A program made the position numbers and the translations under genes. This document shows positions 8,964 to 18,227 of a stretch of 18,408 nt of DNA, piece by piece (position 1 is the stretch's first letter; every line of letters begins with the position of its first letter). The DNA lies in assembly GCA_018398765.1 (NCBI GenBank), contig JAHBMJ010002509.1, positions 1 to 18,408 on the forward strand. Direction: 5' to 3'. The notes beneath the pieces are model-generated. The model worked only from the letters and a program-made list of their open reading frames with translations, did not search any database and had not been told where the DNA came from. Source of the stretch: Chromera velia (Eukaryota > Sar > Chromeraceae).

Positions 8964-11213
8964 AAGCACCTTCCGTCCTTGAATGTGCGATTTGCAACGA
9001 GTGGATGGTGCCACCTATCTTTCGATGCGAAGAGGGCCACACTTGTTGCAAGGATTGCAGGGACAGGCTACCGGATCCTCCCCTGTGTTGCGTTTGCTCG
9101 TCCCATCTGAGCATGAGGTCGAGGGAGCTGGAGAAGCTCTGCGAGGAACTGCAGAATTTGAATTGCCGATACCATTCGAGGGGGTGCGGGGTGGTTGTCG
9201 AAAAATATGTTGATCTGAAGACTCATGAGCGAGAGTGCACGTACGCTCCTGTGCACACAGAAATCAACGTGAGGGAGAACGTCGCAAGGAGATCGCCATG
9301 TTCCCTGCTGGCCTTGTTTCTGTCGATTTTCGTTTTGATAGGGTTTGTCTGTCTGATGCCGGTTTTGGCGGGAAGATCAGATCTGCTTCACACCGGAACC
9401 CTTTTCTCGCTGACTTCCTCTGGAGGTAGCGACAGCATCGTCCAGCGTCTCTTCAAGGGTGAATGGAAGAACGTTTTGCGGAACGGGCACGGCAAGGAGA
9501 CGTCTCCGAACGGGGATGTGTTCGAAGGTGAATGGAAGTTTGGAAGGCGGCATGGTAAGGGAAAGCAAACGTCTCCGAAAGGCCGGATTATTGAGGGTGA
9601 ATGGAGGAACGGTGTGCGGAATGGGCACGTAAAAGAGACGTCTCCGAACGGGGTTGTACTTTCCGAAGGTGAATGGAAGGATGGAAAGAGGTATGGTAAG
9701 GGAAAGGAAACGTATCCGAACGGGGATGTGTTTGAAGGTGAATGGAGCAACGGTGTGCGGAATGGGCACGGAAAGGAGACGTCTCCGATAGGCTTGGTTT
9801 TCGAGGGTGAGTGGAAGGATAGAAAGCGGAACGGGCACGGCAAGGAACGGGGATGTGTTTGAGGGTGAATGGAAGGATGGAAAGCAGAACGGGCACGGCA
9901 AGGAGAGGTCTCCGAACGGGGTTGTAGTTTTCGAAGGTGAATGGAGGGATGGAAAGCGGCATGGTATGGGAATGACAAAATCGAAAGGGTGGGTGTTCGA
10001 AGGTGAATGGAAGAACGGTGAGCGGAAAGGGCGTGGCAAGGAGACGTTTCCGAACGAGGATGTGTTTGAGGGTGAGTGGAAGAATGGAAAGAGACATGGA
10101 GAGGGGAAGGAAAAGTTGTCGAACGGAGGGACGTTTGAAGGTGAGTGGAGGGAAGGCATGCGGCACGGCTTCGGAAAGGAGACGTTTTCAGACGGTCGCG
10201 TTTTTGAAGGCGAGTGGAGGGACAATTATCGGCAAGGACATGGTACGGAAACCTTATGGGACAGAGAGGTCTTTGAGGGGGAGTGGAATCATGGTAGGCG
10301 CAACGGAAAAGGGACAGAAATGTCCAAATACGGTTACGTGTTTGAGGGTGAGTGGAGGCAGGGCAGGCGCCACGGCTTTGGCAAGGAAAGGTATACCAGC
10401 GGAGACGTCCTTGAGGGAGAATGGGATGATGGGATCTTCGGCAGGCACTGCAAGTACACGTCTGTGAATGGAGACGTCTACGAGGGGCAGTGGGAGGATG
10501 GCAGGCGCCACGGGCACGGCAAGGTGACTTACGGGAAAGATGGGGGTGTCTACGAAGGCGAGTGGGACCATGATGCGCCCGCAGGGCAAGGAAAGTACAC
10601 AGCCCCAGATGGCAGCATTTGCCGGGGCACGTGGTACTCTCGGTGGGAATACGACCAGTTACGCGTGTATACCAACGTCACGTCTGCCGACGGAGACGTT
10701 TATGAAGGGGGATGGAAGGAAGGCAAGCGAGAAGGGGAAGGGAGATACACAACAGCAGATGGGAGCATCTACGAGGGCAGCTGGAAGAACGACCAGTTGC
10801 ACGGGTACGGAAAGCGCACGTTTGCGGACGGGGGCGTTTATGTGGGGTATTGGGAGGACGGCATGCACTCAGGGCACGGTAAGCTCACGTTTGCAAACGG
10901 TGATGCTTACGAAGGGGGTTGGAGGGAGGGCAAGCGGCACGGGTACGGGAAGTACACGGCCGCAAACCTCTACGTCTATGAGGGGGGGTGGTTCGATGGC
11001 ATGCGTCACGGACCCAGCAAGCAGACTTTTGCGAGTGGAAATATCCTCCACACAGAATTTCACTTCGGGCTCGCTTCTACACCCGGTCCCCGAGTTGACC
11101 CATTGCAAAGACTCAGTGGCATGTTGAATGCCGAAGCGGTCCTTGGCACTGGCCTCAGCTTTCTTATCGTCGGCGCACTTTCAGTCTCTTTTCAGTGGTT
11201 GCGTTCCGCTTAG
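8964..11213 (+). CDS. SIAH-type RING / zinc finger protein with two membrane segments and about 23 MORN repeats (frameshifted; 5' exon missing)
   Basis: One 2250-nt exon starts after TTTTCTCACGCAG (8951-8963) in phase 1 and ends at TAG 11211-11213. The N-terminal part has CAIC, CEEGHTCCKDC and CCVC, a RING of the SIAH/SINA pattern (8984-9097). After it comes a SIAH-type zinc finger, C-x6-C-x12-H-x3-C (9164-9244). SIAH proteins are ubiquitin ligases whose RING recruits E2 enzymes. The usual SIAH substrate-binding domain is absent. Instead there is a hydrophobic span (9299-9370, SLLALFLSIFVLIGFVCLMP), then a 23-residue MORN array (about 9449-11060), then a C-terminal hydrophobic span (LGTGLSFLIVGALSVSF) ending RSA. 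MORN repeats often bind membranes or scaffold proteins. The frame changes near 9840, where one repeat lacks about 10 nt. Without that lesion it would be about 750 residues. The first exon was not located with confidence. Role inferred: a membrane-anchored ubiquitin ligase. Confidence 0.75.
9449..11060 (+). repeat. Tandem 69-bp repeats encoding the MORN array
   Basis: About 23 units follow the pattern (F/Y)EGEW-x-(D/N)G-x-R-x-G-x-G-K-x-T-x-x-(D/N)G. The first 14 or so are FEGEW units and are very similar at DNA level (for example GGTGAATGGAAGGATGGAAAG recurring). From about 10470 the units become YEGGW/YEGQW with more varied codons and resemble ordinary MORN repeats. A unit near 10621-10686 is degenerate. 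A unit near 9835-9855 is short by about 10 nt. Confidence 0.85.
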
Positions 11214-11292
11214 ACCTTTGGACAAACTAGGCTAGATCCGCCCCTTATATGTGGGGACACGGCATGCATAACAAAACCCTCAATCCCATAGA
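11214..11292. other. Short spacer after the SIAH-MORN stop, ending in target-site duplication
   Basis: It probably holds the 3' untranslated region. Its last 8 bases, CCCATAGA at 11285-11292, form the left copy of the target duplication of the hAT element that follows. Confidence 0.7.
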
Positions 11293-12243
11293 CAAAGGTG
11301 TTTAATCATGGAATATATTTATTCACTAGTTACTCACTTCAAAAGTAATATAATCAGGAATATATTCAGGAATATATTCCTAAATTAATTAAGGGGGGGT
11401 CCGGGGGGCTCCGGCTACATTTTTGATTTTTTTTTTTTTTAATACAGTTTATAACTATAAAAAATTGGTTTTAAAAAAGATAAACAGGGGCTATCTAGCT
11501 GTTAGGCACTGTTAATAGGCAGTAGTGTAACAGTTACTATACTAGACTGTGTTACAGTGTTACTAGAATTTTATAAAATCTTACATGTCTTCTTTGTGCA
11601 GCTTCTGTCTTCTTTTTGCAGCTTCGAAGGTGAGTCCAAAGATTGGATGTCCCTCTACTGCTTCTGGCTGTCGTCCCGCAGGAATTGCATGTATACGATT
11701 CTCTAGGTTTGCCGAGTGGTGGCTGAACTGCTTTGAAGAAGTCTTGTACATCCATTTGACTCATTTTCAAACTATAGAGTTAATTGTCTGAACATATCAG
11801 GCCTCAGTCATCTCAGACTGGTATCATGGCTTGCTGTGACTTCAAGTTTGCATCTTACCTTGTGTTTGAAACTCATGCATGAAGACCCGATTTTTGATGC
11901 AACCTATACAATCGGCTATTCGGCTCCGAATGCATGCACCGATGCATGGCCGCAGCCGCTAGTAGGAGTGGAGCATGGGCCGCGCCGGCGCGTGCATGGC
12001 TGGCCCGGGCTGCATGGGCTGGGCCATGCATACAGTGCACTGGATGTGCACAAGCCTCCAGGCTACTCCCAAAACATTTGTTTTTATAACATAAAAAAAA
12101 AACCACGCACCATTAGAATGACCTAAGGTATTAAAGACTAGTAAGAATCGGACTTTGGCTAATTAATCACTTTATTCAATCACATTCAATCACTTCATAG
12201 GATAATTAAATATATTCTAATCACAAGTGACTAAACACCTTTG
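11293..12243 (-). mobile_element. Non-autonomous hAT transposon, 951 bp
   Basis: The ends are 16-bp inverted repeats: CAAAGGTGTTTAATCA at 11293-11308 and TGACTAAACACCTTTG at 12228-12243, matching 15 of 16. Both ends are flanked by the identical octamer CCCATAGA (11285-11292 and 12244-12251), the 8-bp target duplication expected of hAT transposases. A - strand BED-finger fragment inside supports the family. At under 1 kb there is no room for the catalytic and dimerisation regions, so it must be mobilised in trans if at all. A GC-rich block with many GCATG words (11930-12050) lies near the right end. Inserted about 80 bp downstream of the MORN gene stop. Confidence 0.88.
11552..11770 (-). pseudogene. 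BED zinc-finger N-terminus of a hAT transposase (truncated)
   Basis: The 72-residue frame starts MKMSQMDVQDFFK and carries YTCNSCGTTARSSRGTSN followed by LWTHLRSC. The ligands are Cys28, Cys31, His47 and Cys51, the C-x2-C-x15-H-x3-C arrangement of BED fingers, which bind DNA at transposon ends. After QRRH the sequence reads CAT|GTAAGA, a plausible splice donor at 11584, so this may have been the first coding exon of a full element. The last residues before the stop would then be intron read-through. No RNase H-like domain follows, so it is a remnant of an internally deleted element. Confidence 0.75.
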
Positions 12244-12251
12244 CCCATAGA

Positions 12252-13115
12252 CGTTGCGTTCCGTTCGGTAAGAAACAACACTGACAGCAGGATGTAATCT
12301 GTATATTTTGTACTGATGCGTTAATAAGGTGCCACATATAACTTCAAAATGATTAAAAATAGTAAGAGTGAAATCATGTTGATGTTTGTTTGCCGGTAAT
12401 GCCTATATGTTTCATCATCATCATGATGATCATCACTTACTATCATTCACCATAGTTGTATTAACTTACATACGGTAGCCAAGCCAGCAGCTACTAGCAG
12501 CCGATCATGTTGAGAGACGTATATATGCACACTAAAGGGGTATCAAAGATAATGTTCTTATTTATATTAAATAAGGTGCTAAAAAAAAGTTTTGTTGCTT
12601 TAACTTTATATTTAGCTATGTTTAGCTTTATGTTATCATTCTTATATACTTAAAAAATATATGATGCATGCATGTTAACCAACAGACCTCCCTGAACCTA
12701 ACTACCACTTGAAAGTTTAAGCTGCATTTTTGGATAAGCTTGAAAGTCCGCACCATAGGTGCGGATCATTTATGGTGTTTTGAAAGCCAAAGCCGCATAT
12801 CTGGACGGTGTTTTGACCATCTACGTCGCAAGCGTAGACGGTCTCTTGAAAAATGATACCGCCGATAGAGATCATCTTGATTATATTTTTTTAAGTGACA
12901 TTTAGGTTTAGGGAGGTTAACTAACAAAATAAATTATTTTGATCTCAATAAAACGATAAATTGGAGACGCTTTAGCTACAATTCAAATAGCTAGCGGTTT
13001 AGCACAATCATATACAATCATACTCATTGTTTGCTAGGTTATTTGTTATGCAATGAAATAAACAGGCCATCCAACTTTATAATCCAAGAGGTCATGGAAT
13101 CAATAGTGAGGATAG
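12252..13115. other. AT-rich spacer containing a MITE, no gene seen
   Basis: AT-rich, with no ORF of interest on either strand. It includes a CATCATCATCATGATGATCATC imperfect palindrome near 12416-12436, a GCATGC run near 12664-12673 and the inverted-repeat element listed separately. It continues the AT-rich island begun by the hAT insertion. Confidence 0.6.
12686..12917. mobile_element. MITE-like element, 232 bp, 9-bp target duplication
   Basis: The terminal inverted repeats are ACCTCCCTGAACCTAA (12686-12701) and TTAGGTTTAGGGAGGT (12902-12917), matching 15 of 16. They are flanked by TAACCAACA (12676-12684, one base from the left end) and TAACTAACA (12918-12926), an imperfect 9-bp duplication of the size used by Mutator-like elements. 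Inside are two strong hairpins: CCGCACC-ATA-GGTGCGG at 12748-12764, and an 11-bp stem with one mismatch at 12815-12825/12833-12843. No coding capacity. Family assignment is tentative. Confidence 0.6.
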
Positions 13116-13154
13116 GATAGGATTAATGTTCTGGGTGCTCCCCGTGGTCCACCG
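13116..13154. repeat. Dispersed repeat copy 2 (paired with 644-682)
   Basis: It begins GATAGGATTAATGTTCTGG and matches 644-682 at about 33 of 39 positions. It marks the right boundary of the AT-rich island, after which GC content rises. Confidence 0.5.
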
Positions 13155-13646
13155 CTAGTTCGTATACTGGTCCGAATCTGACACGCCGCGGACCGTCCCA
13201 GAAAGGGTGGCCCACTATATATACATGAGGACCCCGCGGCCGGCGTGCATGAGCATCATGCATTGCTGCATGCACGCATGCATGCAGTTCAGAGGAAAGA
13301 TGGACACTTGCACTCACGAGCATACGGCATTTCTTTCTTTTCCTTCGAGCACAGAGGCCAATTATACAGGACAGAGTGTCTCCGAAGACTTGCTCACACC
13401 ACAGAGCTTCAGATCTTCATGCACGACTGTCCATCTACTTAACAGGAAGCTTCACAGCCCTCTCGGAAAATTTTCAAAACTTTTGTGGTTTCACCACATT
13501 GTACGTAGCAGATCGAAAGAAACCCGACAAACAATCTGCAAGGTGGAAGAAAGGTCAGCTTGCTTCCTGGCGGAGAATTCGTTTCTGCTCTCGCGTGTCC
13601 ATCGAAAAGCAGACAAGAGCAGGGATCGTCAGGAGACTAAAGCACG
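13155..13646 (+). promoter_or_regulatory. Upstream region of the TPR gene
   Basis: No coding exon could be supported. It should hold the promoter and 5' untranslated region of the gene starting at 13647. A cluster of TGCATG/GCATGC words lies at 13257-13287 and ends GCATGCAG. That could be a 5' UTR splice acceptor, or a binding site for an AP2-type factor, since apicomplexan AP2 domains include some that prefer GCATGC (a parallel only). An in-frame TAA at 13638-13640 sits two codons before the chosen ATG. Confidence 0.4.
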
Positions 13647-14127
13647 ATGGAGGCGATCGCAGAAGCACCTCAGCCAGCAGACAGGCCTCCTTCTCCTCCA
13701 GCTGCCGCAATGGGAACGGACTCCTTCACTTCCATCAGGGCCGCCGTGCTCCAGTGCAACAAGGACGGCATGGAGTACCTCCGTAGAGGTCGGTGCGCGT
13801 GTGCATATGTATGTGCGTGAGTGCGCGTCGTGCTTGCCTTCTCTGTGGCAGCGTGCACGCATGCCTTTGAGAAAGTGCCTGACTGATGCATTGTATTTAA
13901 TTGTGACTGCACATGGATGCATGCATGCAAGTGCAGTTCAGAGTCGCCTCTCTCTGGGGTGGATGGAAGGGGACATAGGGGAAAGATGAAGACCCGGCCG
14001 GGGTTTGAGCGCACGCCTTCCTGTGTGCATGGGGCGGGTGCTTGCTTGTGTGGACATCCGTCAACATGCATGCATGCATGGTATCCTGACCTTGTCGCCT
14101 CTTCGTCTCTGACTTCAAATGCGTGCA

Positions 14128-14198
<71 letters not shown>

Positions 14199-17100
14199 AA
14201 CATTCGTCCCCTTTTTCATGTGCACCTTCACCCGTCTATCTGCTCACCTGTTCCGCTTGTTTTCTGTCCCCACGTCCTCGCATTCCCTTTCCTCACGCAC
14301 AAAGACAAACGAATACATGGACAGGTAGGCAAAGCAGGAGAGGCAGCAGAGAGGTGACGCTGCACGCCTTTGCGTCTTCTCAGGGGAACTCCGCCAGGCG
14401 TTCCAGTCTTTGAAACGTGCGGAGACCCAACTGACGACGCACCACGCCATCACCGGGCAGGCCGACCCTCTGGCCGCGTCTCTGTACGCAGTGACGTGCA
14501 ACAACCTCGGCTGTTACTTCAAGAGAGCAGGGAAGCTCCACAACGCGCTGTCGTATCTGCGCAGGTCTGTGTGTGTGTATCTGTATATGTGTGTCTGGTC
14601 TGTATCTGTGTGTATCTGTACGTATGTATGTGTATATGTACGTATATGTAAAAGGAAAGCTCCACAACGCGCTCTCGTATCTGCGCAGGTCGTTGCAGAT
14701 CGAGGAGGCCATCGCGGCGGATGCAGTGACGACTGCGGGCACTCACTTGAACGTGTGTGCGATTCTTTCCAAGTTGACTGCGCACAGAGAGGCTCTGCAG
14801 CACGCATCCACGGCACTCACTCTTGTGAGGAATCGGGTGATTGCCAGGGGGAAGGAGCAGAGGGGAAAGGGAACGGCCTCGACAGGTGGGTGGGTACATT
14901 CGTTCGATCGTGCACATGTTCCTTCGTTGGTTCGATCATGTCCGTCATGGCTTCCTTGGTTCTATGCTGCCTAGCTTCGCCTGATGGCGAGTGCGGGAAT
15001 GTTATTCTTGTGGAAACGCGGCCTTCATGGGCATTTCTTTCTTGGTTGGGGGATATATTCTTTTTTCTCGAGCGCCTTTCAATACGCAGGCGTGGTTAAA
15101 TTCAGGACGCAAGCGAGAGTCATTGTGCCAGTGAATCACTGAGTGTGTGGGTTTTTCAGCTAGTGTGACATCGAGACGGCGAATGAAGTGCGCTCACTTC
15201 CTTGCCTGCCGAGTGTGTGCAGCCGCGATGCAGGAGAGAATGACTGTGCTGCAGCAGAAAAGGGGCATCGTTTGATTGTCCTTGTGCATATCTGTGCGTG
15301 CGTGCAGACGAGTACATGACCTTAGCGATTGCCTACCACAACGTGGCTGTTGAGCATGAATTTCTGGGGCAGCTCGTAGAGGCAGCAACGGCGTTTGCAG
15401 AGGGACATCAGGTCGCACTCTCTGCCCTCGGGCCCCAGCACCCTCTCACAAGGACTTTAGGGAACTCTGCGGAGGCTCTGACTGAGGTGCATGGGGGGGT
15501 CTGGGTTTTTGATCATGCCGTCTCTATGGTCTCTTCTTTTGTCTATCTCGAGGGGTCTCTGGTTTTCGTTTTCGGTCTCCCTAGCCGCCGCCTTTTTCAA
15601 CTTCATTTTTTCTCTGCCGACGCGTCGAATCTTCTTTCAATCTCTGTGCGTTCTTTGGTGGTTTGTAAATCTCTTGTCAATTTGTGTGGAAATCTGTATC
15701 TGTGCAGAAAATTTACAGACAGGCAGGGAGGCCGGGAGCGCAGTCTCGGGGGGGCGTGCGGTCTCGGTCGGGGGGGAGGCCCCACACATCGAGTGGGAAG
15801 GTCAGCGTATACGTATATATATAATATGTATATGTATGTATGTATGTATGTATATGGGGGGGGCGTGCGGTCTCGGTCGGGGGGGAGGCCCCACACATCG
15901 AGTGGGAAGGTTCGCTTCTGCATGTGTTTGTTTGTGGGTCTTTCTTTATTTATCGACTGCCTTGCTTTGACTTTTGTTTTGTTGGTTTTCTTGTTTGAAC
16001 AATTAAGGGGCCTCTGTCTCTAAAGAGCTGTCTGGGTGGCCGTGCATTGTAAGTGAGTGAAGGGAATTTTTGGTGGCTATCGAGAGAAGCGCATGCATGC
16101 GGAGTGCATTTCATCGCACAAACACAAAATGGATTCGTCCCTCTTCGGTTTTGGTTCCCCTGTAAAAACAAATAATTGTAGGGAGGTGGGTGCACTTACA
16201 TTCGTGTAGATGTGTATATGTACAAGATGAGTATGTGTGTGAATACTTCGTTTTGTGTGAGTGTCTGCAGAGACCCGTGGGGCATGGACCTTCGGGATCG
16301 AATGGTCAGAAGGGAGGAATGTATATGAGTATATAAGTGTATGTATTAAAGTTCTGCATAACAATTCTGTATTATAAAAGAATTATGTATGAAAAGGAAG
16401 CATGCGTGGGCCTTCGGGATCGAATGATCGGTCGGCCGGTCGGTCGGTCGGTCAGAAGGGAGTGATGGATCGAGGGAGGGAGGCTGAGTGCTTAACAAGG
16501 AAGGAAGGAAGGAAGGAAGTGTATCCAGGGCACATATGGGGAAGTGATAAATGAAAACATGATGCGATGAGCGCTTGAATGGACGATGAACAGACAGCTC
16601 TTTCAGGTACATAAACAAGCAAACATTCGAAGGCCCAGACGTGCATGGACACTCCAGAGAGAGAGAGAGAGAGATGATCATCTGATCACAATGCGATGTG
16701 TCTGTTTTTCTACTGACTGTTGTCCCAAGATACCCTTGTAGGAAAGTTTTCTTTTTCAACTTCTCCCCCTCCCCCCCCCCCTCTGCCCCTCCCTCCCTCA
16801 GGGCGTCCCTTCACGAGTGCGGGTGACGAGGCAGTTGCCCTCGACGGCTACGGACAGCACTTCCGTCTCCGAAAATTCCAAAACCAAAACGACCCCCAGG
16901 GGGGAGACGGGGGGGCCTACATGGAGGTGGACGAGTCAGGAGCACACCAAGCAATCGTCAGTCGACAGACAGACAGAAAGAGGAGGAGGAAGAGAAAGAA
17001 ACGAAACAAAAAAAAAGAGTAGAATCCAGAGAGAGGAGGGAGGGCGGAAGCGTTTGCAGAGGAGAGAGAGGAGAACAACTGCATCGATCGACCTGTCGTT

Positions 17101-18227
17101 GTCTGGTTGAAAAAAGAGACAGACCTGTCGTTGTCTGGTTGAAAAAAGAGACAGACAAACACACAAGCCTCCACGCAGAGATTCTTGGCGACTTTGTCTC
17201 TTTGATTTTTCTTTCTAAGGAGAGGACACACAGCGGGTGGCCGGTAACCACGATATGCAAGGTTTGTGTTTTTGTAACACACGGCCGGTCACTTGCGACT
17301 AGGGGTCTAGATCCATGCTGGTGTTGATGGACGAAGCATCGATGGACAGGGAGGTGTCTGCCCTTGTGTATGTTTGGTTTCTTCGTGGTTTAATTGTTTT
17401 TCTGTTCGCATGCAGATGGATTCGCTTCTCCATAGTCCGGTGGTCGGGGCGAACGCTCAACAGCAGCAACCTGTGGGTCGATCGGGGTTTCTTGTCGAGT
17501 TTCAGAACAGAATTCTCTTCTTGATGGTTTGGGCTTTCCTTCCTTCACCTCCCGGTCCAATCTTCGTTCTCTTTTTTTTGAATTCAGTTTCGGCTTTGGG
17601 TTTTTGGAAGAAGTTCTGAGACATTCCTGTCGTTTCCCTTTGTTGGACTGCTGATGTTGCAGAATGGTTTTTGGGCAAAGAGGCAAAGGAGGCCAAACAC
17701 TCTCTTTCGTGTTGTTTTTGTACGCGCGTGTGTGTATGTGCGTTTGTGACTGGCTCTTTCCATTGCAGCTTCGTGGCGGTCGTGTGGGACTGAGGTTGAT
17801 GGAGTCCCTGGCAGCTGCCGAGAACTACTCGGGATTCCGTCTCCGTGACCTGGAGGAACATCACGAGATGAGGATGCTGGAGAAGGCATTGAGGAGGGGG
17901 CACGTGCTGTCTGTGGAGGAATTGCATAGGCTGGACACACTGGGAAGGGCAGAGGAGAGCAGACGGCTGGAGGAGTTGGAGAGATTGAGAGACGTCAGAA
18001 GGTTGACAAGGAGACAGTTGAGGCAGTTGGAGGGTGCAGAGGGCTCCGTGAGGAGTGACGAGGAGGCGGCGCCCCACGCGGGGGGACAGCAGAGTCCAAA
18101 CACCCAAAATTCCTCTTCGTCTCCCTCAGCAGGGACAGTTGGAAAGGAGACGGCGGCACTCCTATCCGCAGACGAGAGAGCAGAGCTGGAACGTCTTCGC
18201 CGGGCAGAGGAGGATAGAAACATGATG
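13647..18227 (+). CDS. TPR and coiled-coil protein, at least nine exons (3' end outside window)
   Basis: Exons: 13647-13788, 14384-14564, 14689-14885, 15308-15486, 15708-15800, 16271-16304, 16802-16956, 17416-17472 and 17769-18227. All have GT-AG borders and compatible phases, giving 499 residues to the edge. The start ATG at 13647 follows an in-frame stop at 13638. Residues 1-47 are Pro/Ala-rich, then helical. Residues about 50-230 form TPR-like helix pairs (YAVTCNNLGCYFKRAGKLHN, then ALSYLRRSLQIEEAI; THLNVCAILSKLTAHREALQ; MTLAIAYHNVAVEHEFLGQL), which normally bind partner proteins. Residues 234-346 are low complexity. Residues 347-499 are charged and helical (LRDLEEHHEMRMLEKALRRG, VEELHRLDTL, ELERLRRAEEDRNMM), likely coiled coil. 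Exons 1-4 and 9 are well supported; exons 5, 6 and 8 are short and rest on splice motifs and phase. Role inferred: a scaffold or adaptor. Several introns duplicate the adjacent exon end. Confidence 0.7.
14131..14195. repeat. (GT)n microsatellite in intron 1 of the TPR gene
   Basis: About 65 bp of almost pure GT, with one GG interruption, lies in the 595-bp intron 13789-14383. GCATGC runs sit nearby at 13917-13928 and 14065-14078. Confidence 0.95.
14531..14691 (+). repeat. Direct duplication of an exon end that forms both borders of intron 2
   Basis: The 37-bp segment 14531-14567 recurs at 14654-14691 with one inserted base and one substitution. Both end in CTGCGCAG|GTC. The first copy is the end of exon 2 and gives the donor. 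The second ends exactly at the acceptor of exon 3. Between them lies a TG/TA-rich microsatellite. The intron is 124 nt. Confidence 0.9.
15748..15911 (+). repeat. Exact 55-bp direct duplication across the exon 5 donor
   Basis: Positions 15748-15802 and 15857-15911 are identical and both end in GTGGGAAG|GT. They are separated by a TATG/TA microsatellite. The first copy contains the proposed 3' end of exon 5 and its donor; the second lies in the intron. Confidence 0.9.
16289..16462 (+). repeat. Duplication of the exon 6 end with GGTC expansion
   Basis: CCTTCGGGATCGAATG occurs at 16289-16304 and 16411-16426. GTCAGAAGGGAG, which follows directly in the first copy (the proposed donor), follows in the second only after a GGTC repeat expansion (16429-16450), at 16451-16462. 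A GGAA run lies further on at 16497-16519. Confidence 0.8.
17093..17156. repeat. Two exact 32-bp tandem units, intronic
   Basis: The unit beginning CTGTCGTTGTCTGGTTG is present twice without spacing in the intron between exons 7 and 8 of the TPR gene. No exon homology was seen. Confidence 0.95.

Noticed and set aside
9377-10225. 282-residue - strand ORF opposite the MORN array
   Set aside because: It is the antisense shadow of the 69-bp repeats; its Pro/Phe/Ser periodicity mirrors the sense codons.
12902-12917. Interstitial telomere repeat (TTTAGGG)
   Set aside because: Only one full unit is present, and it belongs to a terminal inverted repeat matched at 12686-12701.
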